From Desulfatibacillum sp. (GTDB lineage Bacteria > Desulfobacterota > Desulfobacteria > Desulfobacterales > SpSt-501): a stretch of DNA of 64,000 bases. Each line of letters starts with the position of its first letter. Position 1 is the stretch's first letter. This document shows positions 27,068 through 34,504 of this stretch, in pieces. Under the pieces are notes generated by a model. It had not been told where the DNA came from. It saw only the letters and a list, made by a program, of their open reading frames with translations, and made no database searches. The position numbers and the translations under genes were made by a program. The stretch is from the NCBI GenBank assembly GCA_020725555.1, contig DYEU01000018.1, forward strand, positions 267,113-331,112. Direction: 5' to 3'.

Positions 27068-27667
27068 ATGTCCGGACACCACCTCATCCTCGGGACACTC
27101 ACCGACCGCATCACCGGCGAGACCCTCGACGACACCCTCGATGAGCGCTACCGGCAGCGGATCGCGACCCTGCTGATCGACCGGCTGGGCTTTCGGCCCG
27201 AGGAGATCCGACCCCGGGTGGAGGTGCTCCTTGCCGCCGGCGAGCGGCGCGCCGTCGTGCGCCTCGACTTCCTGGTCGTGCTGGCGGGCCGGCCCGCCAT
27301 GGTCATCCGCTTCGGGCCGGGTTCGATCGTCTCCCGCGAGCGGCCGGCGCTCTCCTTCTCGCGGCTCGTCGCCCCGGTCCAGGTGCCGGTCGCCGTGGCG
27401 ACCAACGGCGAGGACGCCGCCATCCTGGAGGGCGGCAGCGGAAAACTCCTCGCCCGCGGCCTGGAGGCGATCCCTTCGCGGGCGGCCCTCGCCCGGATCC
27501 TCGAGGCCGCCCCCCCGCAGCCGATCCCCCCGGAGCGGGCGGAGCGGGAGGCGCGGATCGCCTACTGCTACGAGGTGGACGGCGCCTGTCCCTGCGACGA
27601 CACGATCTGCCGCCTGGACCCCGCCCCGGCCGCTGAGGGCGGCCCGCCCGCAGGGGGTGCGCGGTGA
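27068..27667 (+). CDS. HsdR N-terminal-like nuclease-fold protein, probably leaderless
   Basis: A 199-residue protein resembling the type I restriction enzyme R N-terminal domain (HSDR_N_2 type), common as a lone gene in deltaproteobacteria. Features: RYRQRIATLLIDRLGF, then the nuclease-core-like VVRLDFLVVLAGRPAMVIRFG and VPVAVATNGEDAAIL. The tail has CPCDDTICR, a possible metal site. No helicase or methylase genes are nearby, so it is not part of a restriction system here. There is no ribosome-binding site, and the start codon coincides with the predicted transcription start. It overlaps tadA by four bases (GTGA). Confidence 0.8.
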   Translation: MSGHHLILGTLTDRITGETLDDTLDERYRQRIATLLIDRLGFRPEEIRPRVEVLLAAGERRAVVRLDFLVVLAGRPAMVIRFGPGSIVSRERPALSFSRLVAPVQVPVAVATNGEDAAILEGGSGKLLARGLEAIPSRAALARILEAAPPQPIPPERAEREARIAYCYEVDGACPCDDTICRLDPAPAAEGGPPAGGAR

Positions 27668-28167
27668 CGGCCGAGGAGCGCTTCATGGACGAGGCGTTGC
27701 GGCAGGCCGCGGCGGCGCTCGCGCAGGGGGAGTTCCCGGTGGGCTGCGTGCTCGTCCGCGGCGAGCGCATCGTCGCCGCCGGCGCGCGCCGGGGAAGCCG
27801 CGCCGCCGCGGGTCGGGAGCTCGGCCACGCCGAGATGGTCGCCTTGGAGGCCCTCTCCGGCGGGGCAGAGGACCCCGCGCCGCTTCGCGCCTTCGTCACC
27901 CTGGAGCCCTGCCTGATGTGTTTCGCCGCCCTGCTGCTCCACGGGACCTCCGAGATCGTCTTCGCCTTCGAGGACGTCATGGGCGGGGCGGCCTCGATGG
28001 ACCGCACGGCGCTCGCGCCCCTCTACCGGGAGGCCCCGCTCCGCGTGCGGGGGGGGCTGCGGCGTCGCGAAAGCCTGCGGCTGCTAAAGGCCTTCTACCG
28101 CGACCCGCGCAACGACTACTGGCGGGAAAGCCTGCTCGCGCGGCACATCCTCTCCCAGCCCGCCTGA
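27664..28167 (+). CDS. tadA: tRNA-specific adenosine deaminase-like protein
   Basis: Cytidine-deaminase-fold zinc enzyme that converts A34 to inosine in tRNA-Arg(ACG). The 167 residues have the HAE motif (His55, Glu57) and EPCLMC (Cys83, Cys86). The usual CxGA after PCxMC reads CFAA and the tail is somewhat longer, so a related nucleoside deaminase is possible. GTG start overlaps the upstream stop. It ends 167 bases before infC. Confidence 0.85.
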   Translation: MTAEERFMDEALRQAAAALAQGEFPVGCVLVRGERIVAAGARRGSRAAAGRELGHAEMVALEALSGGAEDPAPLRAFVTLEPCLMCFAALLLHGTSEIVFAFEDVMGGAASMDRTALAPLYREAPLRVRGGLRRRESLRLLKAFYRDPRNDYWRESLLARHILSQPA

Positions 28168-28198
28168 GGGCGCCCGCGCGGGCCCTTTCATTTTCTAC

Positions 28199-28227
28199 TT
28201 GCATTTCTGCGCGTTGTCGGTTACAAG
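28199..28227 (+). promoter_or_regulatory. Promoter candidate for the infC operon
   Basis: TTGCAT (28199-28204), 17-base spacer, TACAAG (28222-28227), in the only AT-richer stretch between tadA and infC. The leader would be about 100 bases with a long hairpin. Confidence 0.45.
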
Positions 28228-28248
28228 ACCGATCCGGATTGGGGAGCC

Positions 28249-28298
28249 GGCCGGAAAAGCGGGCCGCCGCGCACGCGGCGCGGGCCGTCTTTCCGGCC
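28249..28298 (+). promoter_or_regulatory. Long hairpin in the infC leader, possible attenuator
   Basis: GGCCGGAAA pairs with TTTCCGGCC, enclosing a second GC stem (GGCCGCCGC with GCGGC and GGCC). It ends 24 bases before the ribosome-binding site of infC. infC-rpmI-rplT operons are often controlled in the leader by L20 or by attenuation; here that is inference from position. Confidence 0.5.
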
Positions 28299-28334
28299 CC
28301 TTCGTTCAACGGACAGACCACAGGAGGTGCCGGC

Positions 28335-28877
28335 ATAGCGCTCATCCATCGATCCATGCGGCCGACCCGGCCGGCGGACCGGACGAACATCAACCAGGAG
28401 ATCCGGGCGCGCCAGGTGCGGACCATCGATCCCGAGGGCCGTCAGCTCGGCATTCTGCCCATCGAGCAGGCGCTCGCCGCGGCGGCCGAATTCGGCCTCG
28501 ACCTGGTCGAAGTCTCGCCCAACGCGGACCCCCCGGTCTGCAAGATCATGGACTACGGCCGGTACCGCTACGAGCAGACGAAGAAGAAGCAGGAAGCCAA
28601 GAAAAAGCAAGCGTCCTTCCGTGTGAAGGAAATCAAGGTGCGGCCCAAGACCGGCCCCCACGACCTCGAGGTGAAGACGGGCCGCATCCGCGAGTTCCTC
28701 GCTAAGAAGGACAAGGTGAAGGTCACGGTGATGTTCCGCGGCCGCGAGATTTCCCTCACCCAGATGGGGATGGACCTGCTGCAGAAGATCGCCGCCTCCC
28801 TCGAGGACGTGGCCGCGGTCGAGCAGGCGCCGAAATTCGACAACCGCACCCTGTTCATGGTGCTCACCCCCAAGTGA
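28335..28877 (+). CDS. infC: Translation initiation factor IF-3, apparent AUA start
   Basis: IF-3 binds the 30S subunit and checks start codon and initiator tRNA. The protein shows INQEIRARQVR, the LGILPIEQAL and VEVSPNADPPVCKIMDYG motifs, a Lys-rich linker (KKKQEAKKKQ) and the C-terminal domain with MFRGRE. The first ATG (28356) has no ribosome-binding site. A perfect AGGAGGT (28322-28328) instead stands 6 bases before an in-frame ATA at 28335, giving 180 residues. Non-AUG starts are a known self-regulation device of infC, so I place the start at the ATA. If wrong, the start is 28356 and the protein has 173 residues. Confidence 0.9.
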   Translation: MALIHRSMRPTRPADRTNINQEIRARQVRTIDPEGRQLGILPIEQALAAAAEFGLDLVEVSPNADPPVCKIMDYGRYRYEQTKKKQEAKKKQASFRVKEIKVRPKTGPHDLEVKTGRIREFLAKKDKVKVTVMFRGREISLTQMGMDLLQKIAASLEDVAAVEQAPKFDNRTLFMVLTPK

Positions 28878-29055
28878 GGACCCCCGGCGTCCCGGGCCTT
28901 CTCCGAGGAAACCGCGGCTTGTAGGCCGCAGCCAACCCCCGATTTCTGGGAAACGCCCGGATGGCGTGGGCCGATCGCGTCGCCCGCGCCATCTGTTTTG
29001 CGACGGCCGGCCCGCCGCCGGCGAGCCTGCCCGAAGAAAGGAAGGACAGCAGGCC

Positions 29056-29259
29056 ATGGCCAAGCTCAAGATCAAGACCAACCGCTCCGCCGCCAAGCGG
29101 TTCAAGCGCACGGGAACGGGAAAGTACCGCTACCACAAATCGTTCGGCAGCCACATCCTGAGCACCAAGTCCCGCAAGCGCAAACGCGCCCTGCGCAAGA
29201 ACCCGCTCGTGCACCGCAGCAACCTGAGGATGCTCCGGCTCCTGTTGCCCAACGGCTGA
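29056..29259 (+). CDS. rpmI: 50S ribosomal protein L35
   Basis: The 67-residue basic protein starts [17 protein letters not shown] and has the family ending region LRKNPLVH...[25 protein letters not shown] site precedes the ATG. It lies between infC and rplT as in most bacteria. Confidence 0.97.
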   Translation: MAKLKIKTNRSAAKRFKRTGTGKYRYHKSFGSHILSTKSRKRKRALRKNPLVHRSNLRMLRLLLPNG

Positions 29260-29311
29260 GCCGTGTGCGGCCCCGCGGCGGGCCCGAGAACTTCCGGAAA
29301 GGAACCGTGCC

Positions 29312-29662
29312 ATGCGTGTGAAACGCGGATTCAAGGCCAGACACCGGCGCCGCAAGGTGCTCCAGCTCGCCAAGGGCTACCGCGGCGCCCGCAGCAAACT
29401 CTTCCGCACGGCGGCGGGGACCGTCGACCGCGCCCTGCGCTACGCCTACCGGGACCGCAAGGTGCGCAAGCGCGACCTGCGCTCCCTGTGGATCGTCCGC
29501 CTCAACGCGGCCGTGCGGATGCACGATCTCTCCTACAGCCGCTTCATCCACGGGTTGAAGCAGGCCGGGGTCGCCCTCGACCGCAAGGTGCTCGCCGAGC
29601 TCGCGGTGTCGGATCCCGCGGGCTTCGCGCGCCTGGTTCAGCTCGCCAGGCCGTCGGCCTGA
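29312..29662 (+). CDS. rplT: 50S ribosomal protein L20
   Basis: The 116-residue basic protein starts [15 protein letters not shown] and contains [16 protein letters not shown] and [14 protein letters not shown], all typical. It is an early 23S rRNA assembly protein, and in many bacteria L20 represses its own operon. It lies 52 bases after rpmI with a GGAAAGGAA site. Confidence 0.98.
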   Translation: MRVKRGFKARHRRRKVLQLAKGYRGARSKLFRTAAGTVDRALRYAYRDRKVRKRDLRSLWIVRLNAAVRMHDLSYSRFIHGLKQAGVALDRKVLAELAVSDPAGFARLVQLARPSA

Positions 29663-29712
29663 CCCCCCGCGGCCGGGACCGGGACGGAGGCTCCCCCGGA
29701 GGAGACGAGCGC

Positions 29713-30720
29713 GTGGACGCCGAGTTGCGACAGATCGAGGCCGAGACCCTGGGGGAGATCGAGGCCGCCCGCGGGGACCGCGAGGCCCTGCAGGCGCTTC
29801 AGGTGCGCGTGCTGGGGAGAAAGGGGCTCCTCACCCAGCGGCTGCGGGCGATCGCCTTGCTGCCGCCGGAGAAGCGCCCCGAAGCCGGCCGCGAGGCGAA
29901 CCGGGTCAAGGAGCGCCTGCTCGCGGCCTTCGCCGCGGCGCTGCGCGCCTGCGAGGAGGCCGCACCGGCCTCCGGGCGCCTCGACGTCACCCTGCCGGGC
30001 CGCATGGAGCCCCGCGGCCGGCTGCACCCCATCACCCGCGTGACCGAGGAGATCTGTGCGATCTTCTCGCGCATGGGCTTCGAGCGCGTCGAGGGCCCCG
30101 AGGTCGAAACCGACTACTACAACTTCGAGGCCCTCAACATCCCCAAGAACCACCCCGCGCGCGACATGCAGGACACCTTTTTCGTGTCCGCCGACGTCGT
30201 GCTGCGCACCCACACCTCGCCCCTCCAGGTGCGCACCATGGAGCGCCGCCGCCCGCCGGTGCGCGTGATCGCCCCGGGCCGGGTCTTCCGGCGCGACTCC
30301 GACCAGACCCACACCCCCATGTTCCACCAGGTCGAGGGGCTGTGGGTGGACGAAGGCGTCTCTTTCGGCGACCTCAAGGGAACCCTCACCGCCTTCGTGC
30401 AGCGCATGTTCGACGAGGAGACCCGGCTGCGCTTCCGGCCGAGCTTCTTCCCCTTCACCGAGCCGAGCGCCGAGGTGGACATCCTGTGCGTGATCTGCCG
30501 CGGCGCGGGCTGCCGGGTCTGCAAGGGGACGGGGTGGCTGGAAATCCTGGGCTCGGGCATGGTGCACCCGGCCGTCTTCGAGAACGTGGGCTACGACCCC
30601 GCCCGCGTCTCCGGCTTCGCCTTCGGTTTGGGGGTCGAGCGGGTGGCGATGCTCAAGTACGGGATCGACGACCTGCGCCGCTTCTTCGAAAACGACCTGC
30701 GCTTTCTTTCCCAGTTCTGA
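29713..30720 (+). CDS. pheS: Phenylalanine-tRNA ligase alpha subunit
   Basis: Catalytic alpha subunit of the tetrameric PheRS, which charges tRNA-Phe. The 335 residues begin with a coiled-coil arm for tRNA contact (about 1-85). The class II core follows with HPITRV, a motif 2 [20 protein letters not shown], the cysteine-rich [19 protein letters not shown] seen in many bacterial PheS, and motif 3 GFGLGVER-type [13 protein letters not shown]. The start is GTG at 29713, with GGAGGAG 8 bases upstream; no in-frame ATG fits. Confidence 0.96.
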   Translation: MDAELRQIEAETLGEIEAARGDREALQALQVRVLGRKGLLTQRLRAIALLPPEKRPEAGREANRVKERLLAAFAAALRACEEAAPASGRLDVTLPGRMEPRGRLHPITRVTEEICAIFSRMGFERVEGPEVETDYYNFEALNIPKNHPARDMQDTFFVSADVVLRTHTSPLQVRTMERRRPPVRVIAPGRVFRRDSDQTHTPMFHQVEGLWVDEGVSFGDLKGTLTAFVQRMFDEETRLRFRPSFFPFTEPSAEVDILCVICRGAGCRVCKGTGWLEILGSGMVHPAVFENVGYDPARVSGFAFGLGVERVAMLKYGIDDLRRFFENDLRFLSQF

Positions 30721-30742
30721 CGGTGGAGGCGGTCGGCGCGCC

Positions 30743-33163
30743 ATGAAGATCAGCCTGAGCTGGCTTTCCGAATACACCCCGATCCGACGCTCCCCGCAGG
30801 AGATCGCCGAGGGGCTCACCCGCGCGGGGATCGCCGTCGACGCCGTCACCGACCGCTTCCAGGCCCTGGAGCGCGTGCGCGTGGGCCGGGTCGTCGATTT
30901 CGCCCCGCACCCGGCCTCCGCACGGTTGCGGGTCTGCCGCGTTGCGGCCGGGGGCGAGGGGCTGCGCACGATCGTCTGCGGCGCCCCCAACCTGCGGGCC
31001 GGCATGCTCGCCCCGCTGGCCCTTCCGGGTGCGGTCCTCTCCGACGGCACGGTCGTCGCGGAGGCCTCCGTGCGCGGGGTGCCCTCCGCGGGCATGCTCT
31101 GCAGCGCCGCCGAACTGGGGCTCGGCACCGACCGCGGCGGCCTGCTCGAGCTGGCGGACGGCCTGCCCGAGGGCGAGCCCCTGAACCGGGCGCTCGGCCT
31201 GTCGGACCCCGTCCTCGAGCTCGACCTCACCCCCAACCGCGGCGACTGCCTGAGCCTGATCGGGGTCGCGCGCGAGGTGGCGGCCTTCCAGGGGACGCGC
31301 CTGCGCCTGCCCCGGGTGCGCCTCGCCGAAAGCGACCCCCCGGCGGCGGAGCGCGCCGCGGTGACGATCGAGGCGCCGGAGGCCTGCCCGCGCTACGCGG
31401 CGCGCGTGGTCGAGGGGGTGGCCGTGGGGCCCTCGCCCTTCTGGCTCCAGGAGCGGCTGCTTTCGGTGGGGATGCGGCCGATCAACAACATCGTCGATGT
31501 CACCAACTTCGTCATGCTCGAATGCGGGCAGCCGCTGCACGCCTTCGACCTCGACCGCCTCGAGGAGCAGCGCATCGTCGTGCGCCCGGCGCGCGCCGGC
31601 GAGCGCTTCGTCACGCTGGACGGCAAGGAACGCACGCTCGAGGAGGGGATGCTCCTCATCTGCGACGGCCGCAAGCCGGTGGCCGTCGCCGGGGTCATGG
31701 GCGGGATCAACTCGGAGATCGGGGAGGCGACCCGCCGGGTGCTGATCGAGAGCGCCTGCTTCGAGGCCTCGGGCATCCGGCGCACCTCGAAGCGGCTGGG
31801 GCTTCCGACCGAGGCCTCGCGGCGCTTCGAGAAGGGGGTCGACCCGACGGGCACGGTGCGCGCGGCCGACCGGGCCGCCCAGCTCATGGTGCAGGTGGCC
31901 GGCGGCCGGGTCGCCCGCGGGGTGATCGACGTCCGTCCCCGCCCCTGGCGGCCGCGGCCGATCCGGCTCGATCTCGAACGGACGGCCCGCTTCCTCGGCG
32001 CGGGGTTCCCCCGGGCGAAGGTCCGGCGGCTGCTGAAATCCATCGCCTTCGAGGTCGCCCCCGGCCCCTCGCGCCGCGAGCTCGAGGTGACCCCTCCCCC
32101 CTTCCGCCCCGACGTCGCCCGGCCCGAGGACCTGGCCGAAGAAATCGCCCGGCTGGCCGGCTACGACACGATCCCGGTCACCTTCCCCACGCTCCCCGCG
32201 GCGGGGGTCCGGCCGCTTGCGCGCGAGGAGACGCGCCGCCGGGTGCGCGGCGTCCTGAACGGGCTGGGGTTCTCGGAGGTGATCACCTACAGCTTCATCG
32301 ACGCCGGCGACGGCGAGCGGATGCGGTTTGCCGCCGAGGACCCGCGCCGCCGGGGCCTGACCCTCCTCAACCCGATCGCCGAGGACCAGGCCGTGCTGCG
32401 GACGAGCCTGTGGCCGGGGCTGCTCCACACCCTGCGCTTCAACCTCGACCAGCAGAACCGGAGGGTCAAGATCTTCGAGGTGGGCAAGGTCTTCCTGCCC
32501 CGGGCGGGGCAGGAGCTGCCCGAGGAGCCCGAGCGCCTGGCCGGCCTCTGGAGCGGGCCGCGCGGGATCCTCTCCTGGCACGAGCGGGAAACCCCCTGCG
32601 ACTTCTACGACCTCAAGGGCGCGCTCGAGGCCCTGGCCGACGCCCTCCACGTGGAGGAGCTCCGCTTCGAGGCGCTGCCGGATGCGGCCTGCACGGCGAC
32701 GCGCCCCGGCCGCTCGGCGCGGGTCCTGGCCGGTGAGCGGCTTCTCGGCGTCGCCGGCGAGCTCCACCCCCGGGTGCAGGCGGCCTTTGACCTGAAAGCG
32801 GAGGCCTTCGTCTTCGAGTTCGACCTGGAGGCGCTGGAGGAGGCCGTCGTCGGCCCGCGGCACCGGTTGCGGGTGCTGCGCTTCCCGGCCGCCGTGCGCG
32901 ACCTGACGGTGATCCTCGACGCCGCCGTCGAGGCGCGCGAGGTGCTCGCCGCGCTGCGGGACTCCGGCCCGCCCTGGATGGAGGGCGCCTTCCTGATCGA
33001 CGTCTTCGCCGGGCCGCCGATCCCGCCGGGGCAGCGCAGCCTCACCTTCCGCATCAGCTACCGCTCGGAGGAGCGCACCCTGGAGGATGCCGCGGTCAAC
33101 GCCGCCCATGCGGAGATGACCGCCCGGGTGCTGCAGCGCTTCGGGGGCCGACTGCCCGGCTGA
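30743..33163 (+). CDS. pheT: Phenylalanine-tRNA ligase beta subunit
   Basis: Beta subunit of PheRS, 806 residues, the normal length. Domain order: N-terminal segment KISLSWL, tRNA-binding OB domain (about 40-155), B3/B4 editing domain (NNIVDVTNFVMLE near 250-262), B5 DNA-binding-like domain, the inactive catalytic-like core (LLNPIAEDQAVLRTSLWPGLL), and the C-terminal ferredoxin-like anticodon domain (FPAAVRDLTVILD). It directly follows pheS. Confidence 0.97.
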   Translation: MKISLSWLSEYTPIRRSPQEIAEGLTRAGIAVDAVTDRFQALERVRVGRVVDFAPHPASARLRVCRVAAGGEGLRTIVCGAPNLRAGMLAPLALPGAVLSDGTVVAEASVRGVPSAGMLCSAAELGLGTDRGGLLELADGLPEGEPLNRALGLSDPVLELDLTPNRGDCLSLIGVAREVAAFQGTRLRLPRVRLAESDPPAAERAAVTIEAPEACPRYAARVVEGVAVGPSPFWLQERLLSVGMRPINNIVDVTNFVMLECGQPLHAFDLDRLEEQRIVVRPARAGERFVTLDGKERTLEEGMLLICDGRKPVAVAGVMGGINSEIGEATRRVLIESACFEASGIRRTSKRLGLPTEASRRFEKGVDPTGTVRAADRAAQLMVQVAGGRVARGVIDVRPRPWRPRPIRLDLERTARFLGAGFPRAKVRRLLKSIAFEVAPGPSRRELEVTPPPFRPDVARPEDLAEEIARLAGYDTIPVTFPTLPAAGVRPLAREETRRRVRGVLNGLGFSEVITYSFIDAGDGERMRFAAEDPRRRGLTLLNPIAEDQAVLRTSLWPGLLHTLRFNLDQQNRRVKIFEVGKVFLPRAGQELPEEPERLAGLWSGPRGILSWHERETPCDFYDLKGALEALADALHVEELRFEALPDAACTATRPGRSARVLAGERLLGVAGELHPRVQAAFDLKAEAFVFEFDLEALEEAVVGPRHRLRVLRFPAAVRDLTVILDAAVEAREVLAALRDSGPPWMEGAFLIDVFAGPPIPPGQRSLTFRISYRSEERTLEDAAVNAAHAEMTARVLQRFGGRLPG

Positions 33164-33197
33164 GGCGGGCCCCGGGGGCCGCGCGGGGGGGTGCCGC

Positions 33198-33620
33198 ATG
33201 AGAAGACGTCCGCCGCGGGCGCCGGAGGCGGAGATCCCCGAGAAGCTCTATTTCGGGATCGGCGAGGCGAGCCGCATCGCCCGGGTCCCGCCCCACGTCC
33301 TCAGGTTCTGGGAAAGCGCCATCCCGCAAATCGCCCCGCAACGCACCCCCTCCGGCCGCCGCCGCTACACCCGGCGGGACCTCGAGCGCATCCTGCTCCT
33401 CAAGGAGCTGCTCTACCGGAAGCGCTACACCCTCGAGGGGGCGCGCCGGGCGCTGCGCGAAGGCCCCGCGGAGGCCGACCCCGAGCGGCGGGAGGCGACC
33501 GGGCTGCTCGAGGAGATCCGCGCCGAGCTGCTCGCCCTGCGCCGCCTGCTCGAGGACGGCCCGCCGGCCGAAGAGGCGCCCCGCCCCGGGGGCGAGACCC
33601 CCCCCGCAAAATTCTGTTGA
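33198..33620 (+). CDS. MerR-family transcriptional regulator
   Basis: A 140-residue DNA-binding regulator. The winged HTH reads YFGIGEASRIARVPPHVLRFWE (about 18-39) and RRRYTRRDLERILLLKELL, typical of MerR. A short coiled coil (about 90-115) and a disordered Pro-rich end follow. No metal-ligand cysteine set is visible; the one cysteine is the last residue. MerR genes directly after pheT are common in deltaproteobacteria. Its target is unknown. The stop TGA is embedded in the -35 box of the tRNA-Gly promoter. Confidence 0.92.
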   Translation: MRRRPPRAPEAEIPEKLYFGIGEASRIARVPPHVLRFWESAIPQIAPQRTPSGRRRYTRRDLERILLLKELLYRKRYTLEGARRALREGPAEADPERREATGLLEEIRAELLALRRLLEDGPPAEEAPRPGGETPPAKFC

Positions 33621-33645
33621 CAAAGGGAGGCGCTTGACGTAGAAA
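33617..33645 (+). promoter_or_regulatory. Promoter for tRNA-Gly
   Basis: TTGACA (33617-33622), 17-base spacer, TAGAAA (33640-33645), 14 bases before the tRNA. Very good match. The TGA in the -35 box is the merR stop codon. Confidence 0.75.
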
Positions 33646-33659
33646 ATCCGGCCGGATGA

Positions 33660-33735
33660 GCGGGCATAGCTCAGCTGGTAGAGTACAAGCTTCCCAAGCT
33701 TGGTGTCGCGAGTTCGAATCTCGTTGCCCGCTCCA
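33660..33735 (+). tRNA. tRNA-Gly (anticodon CCC)
   Basis: 76-base cloverleaf with encoded CCA. Acceptor GCGGGCA pairs with TGCCCGC; the anticodon stem CAAGC/GCTTG carries loop TTCCCAA, giving CCC; the T-loop is TTCGAAT. It reads GGG. Confidence 0.97.
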
Positions 33736-33861
33736 TCCTTTCCACCGTTTGCTCGAACGGTTTGGGTAGGGGCGTTGTTCGACGCGGATGCCAGGGAATC
33801 GACATGACTCCATGACCGGATAACTTTCCGATCCACCGCAGGCGTTCCACCCAAACGGGAG

Positions 33862-33890
33862 AAAACGGGCTTCTTGCCCGTTTTTTATTT
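33862..33890 (+). terminator. Rho-independent terminator after tRNA-Gly
   Basis: AAAACGGGC pairs with GCCCGTTTT around a 5-base loop, followed by more T. It ends the tRNA transcript 127 bases past the CCA. The bases between hold a CCGTT/AACGG hairpin and an 8-base GTTTGGGT/ACCCAAAC repeat that could fold together; no gene is seen there. Confidence 0.85.
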
Positions 33891-33916
33891 CAACGAGAAA
33901 GGGACAGCCGGGCACC

Positions 33917-34504
33917 ATGCGCAAAGAGGCCTCCACGGACCGGGCTCCCCGCCGGCCCGAACGCGCGGAGGGGGCCGGCCCCCTCGCCTGGGGGGACCCC
34001 CTCGCCGAGCGGGTGCGCGCGCTCGCCGAGCCGCTCTGCGAGGCCCAGGGCGTCGAGCTGGTCCACGCCGAGTGCCTGCGCGGCCCGGGGGGAAGGCTCC
34101 TGCGGATCACGCTCGACCGGCCCGGGGGGATCACCCTCGACGATTGCACCGCCGTCAGCCGCGAGCTGGGCGACCTGCTCGACGTCTACCTCCCCGGCCT
34201 GCCCGCCTACCGCCTGGAGGTTTCCTCCCCCGGGCCGCAGCGCCGCCTGAGCCGGCCCGGCGACTTCGAACGCTTCCGCGGCCGGCGCGCCCGCATCCAT
34301 CTCCGCCGGCCGCTCGAGGGCCGCAAGACCTTCAGCGGCATCCTCGCCGGGCTCGCCCCGGGGGGGGCGGTCTGCCTGGAGGCGGAGGGGCAGGTGCGGA
34401 GGTTCTCCTTCGAGGCCATCGCCAAAGCTCATCTCGTCGATTCGGAGCCCGCGGCCCCCGGCGGGGGCGCGCTCCGCACTCACCGAGGAGACGCTCCATG
34501 CTGA
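33917..34504 (+). CDS. rimP: Ribosome maturation factor RimP
   Basis: Needed for 30S assembly. The 195-residue protein has the N-terminal alpha/beta domain with GVELVHAECLRGPGGRLLRI and DRPGGITLDDCTAVSREL (about 46-87), VSSPGPQRRLSRPGDFERF (about 103-121), and the C-terminal SH3-like domain. The first 27 residues are a disordered basic extension. It overlaps nusA by 7 bases, the classical rimP-nusA-infB order. Confidence 0.95.
   Translation: MRKEASTDRAPRRPERAEGAGPLAWGDPLAERVRALAEPLCEAQGVELVHAECLRGPGGRLLRITLDRPGGITLDDCTAVSRELGDLLDVYLPGLPAYRLEVSSPGPQRRLSRPGDFERFRGRRARIHLRRPLEGRKTFSGILAGLAPGGAVCLEAEGQVRRFSFEAIAKAHLVDSEPAAPGGGALRTHRGDAPC

Noticed and set aside
27068-27667. HsdR_N-like gene as part of a restriction-modification or defence system
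   Set aside because: No helicase, methylase or specificity subunit is nearby; the neighbours are housekeeping genes.
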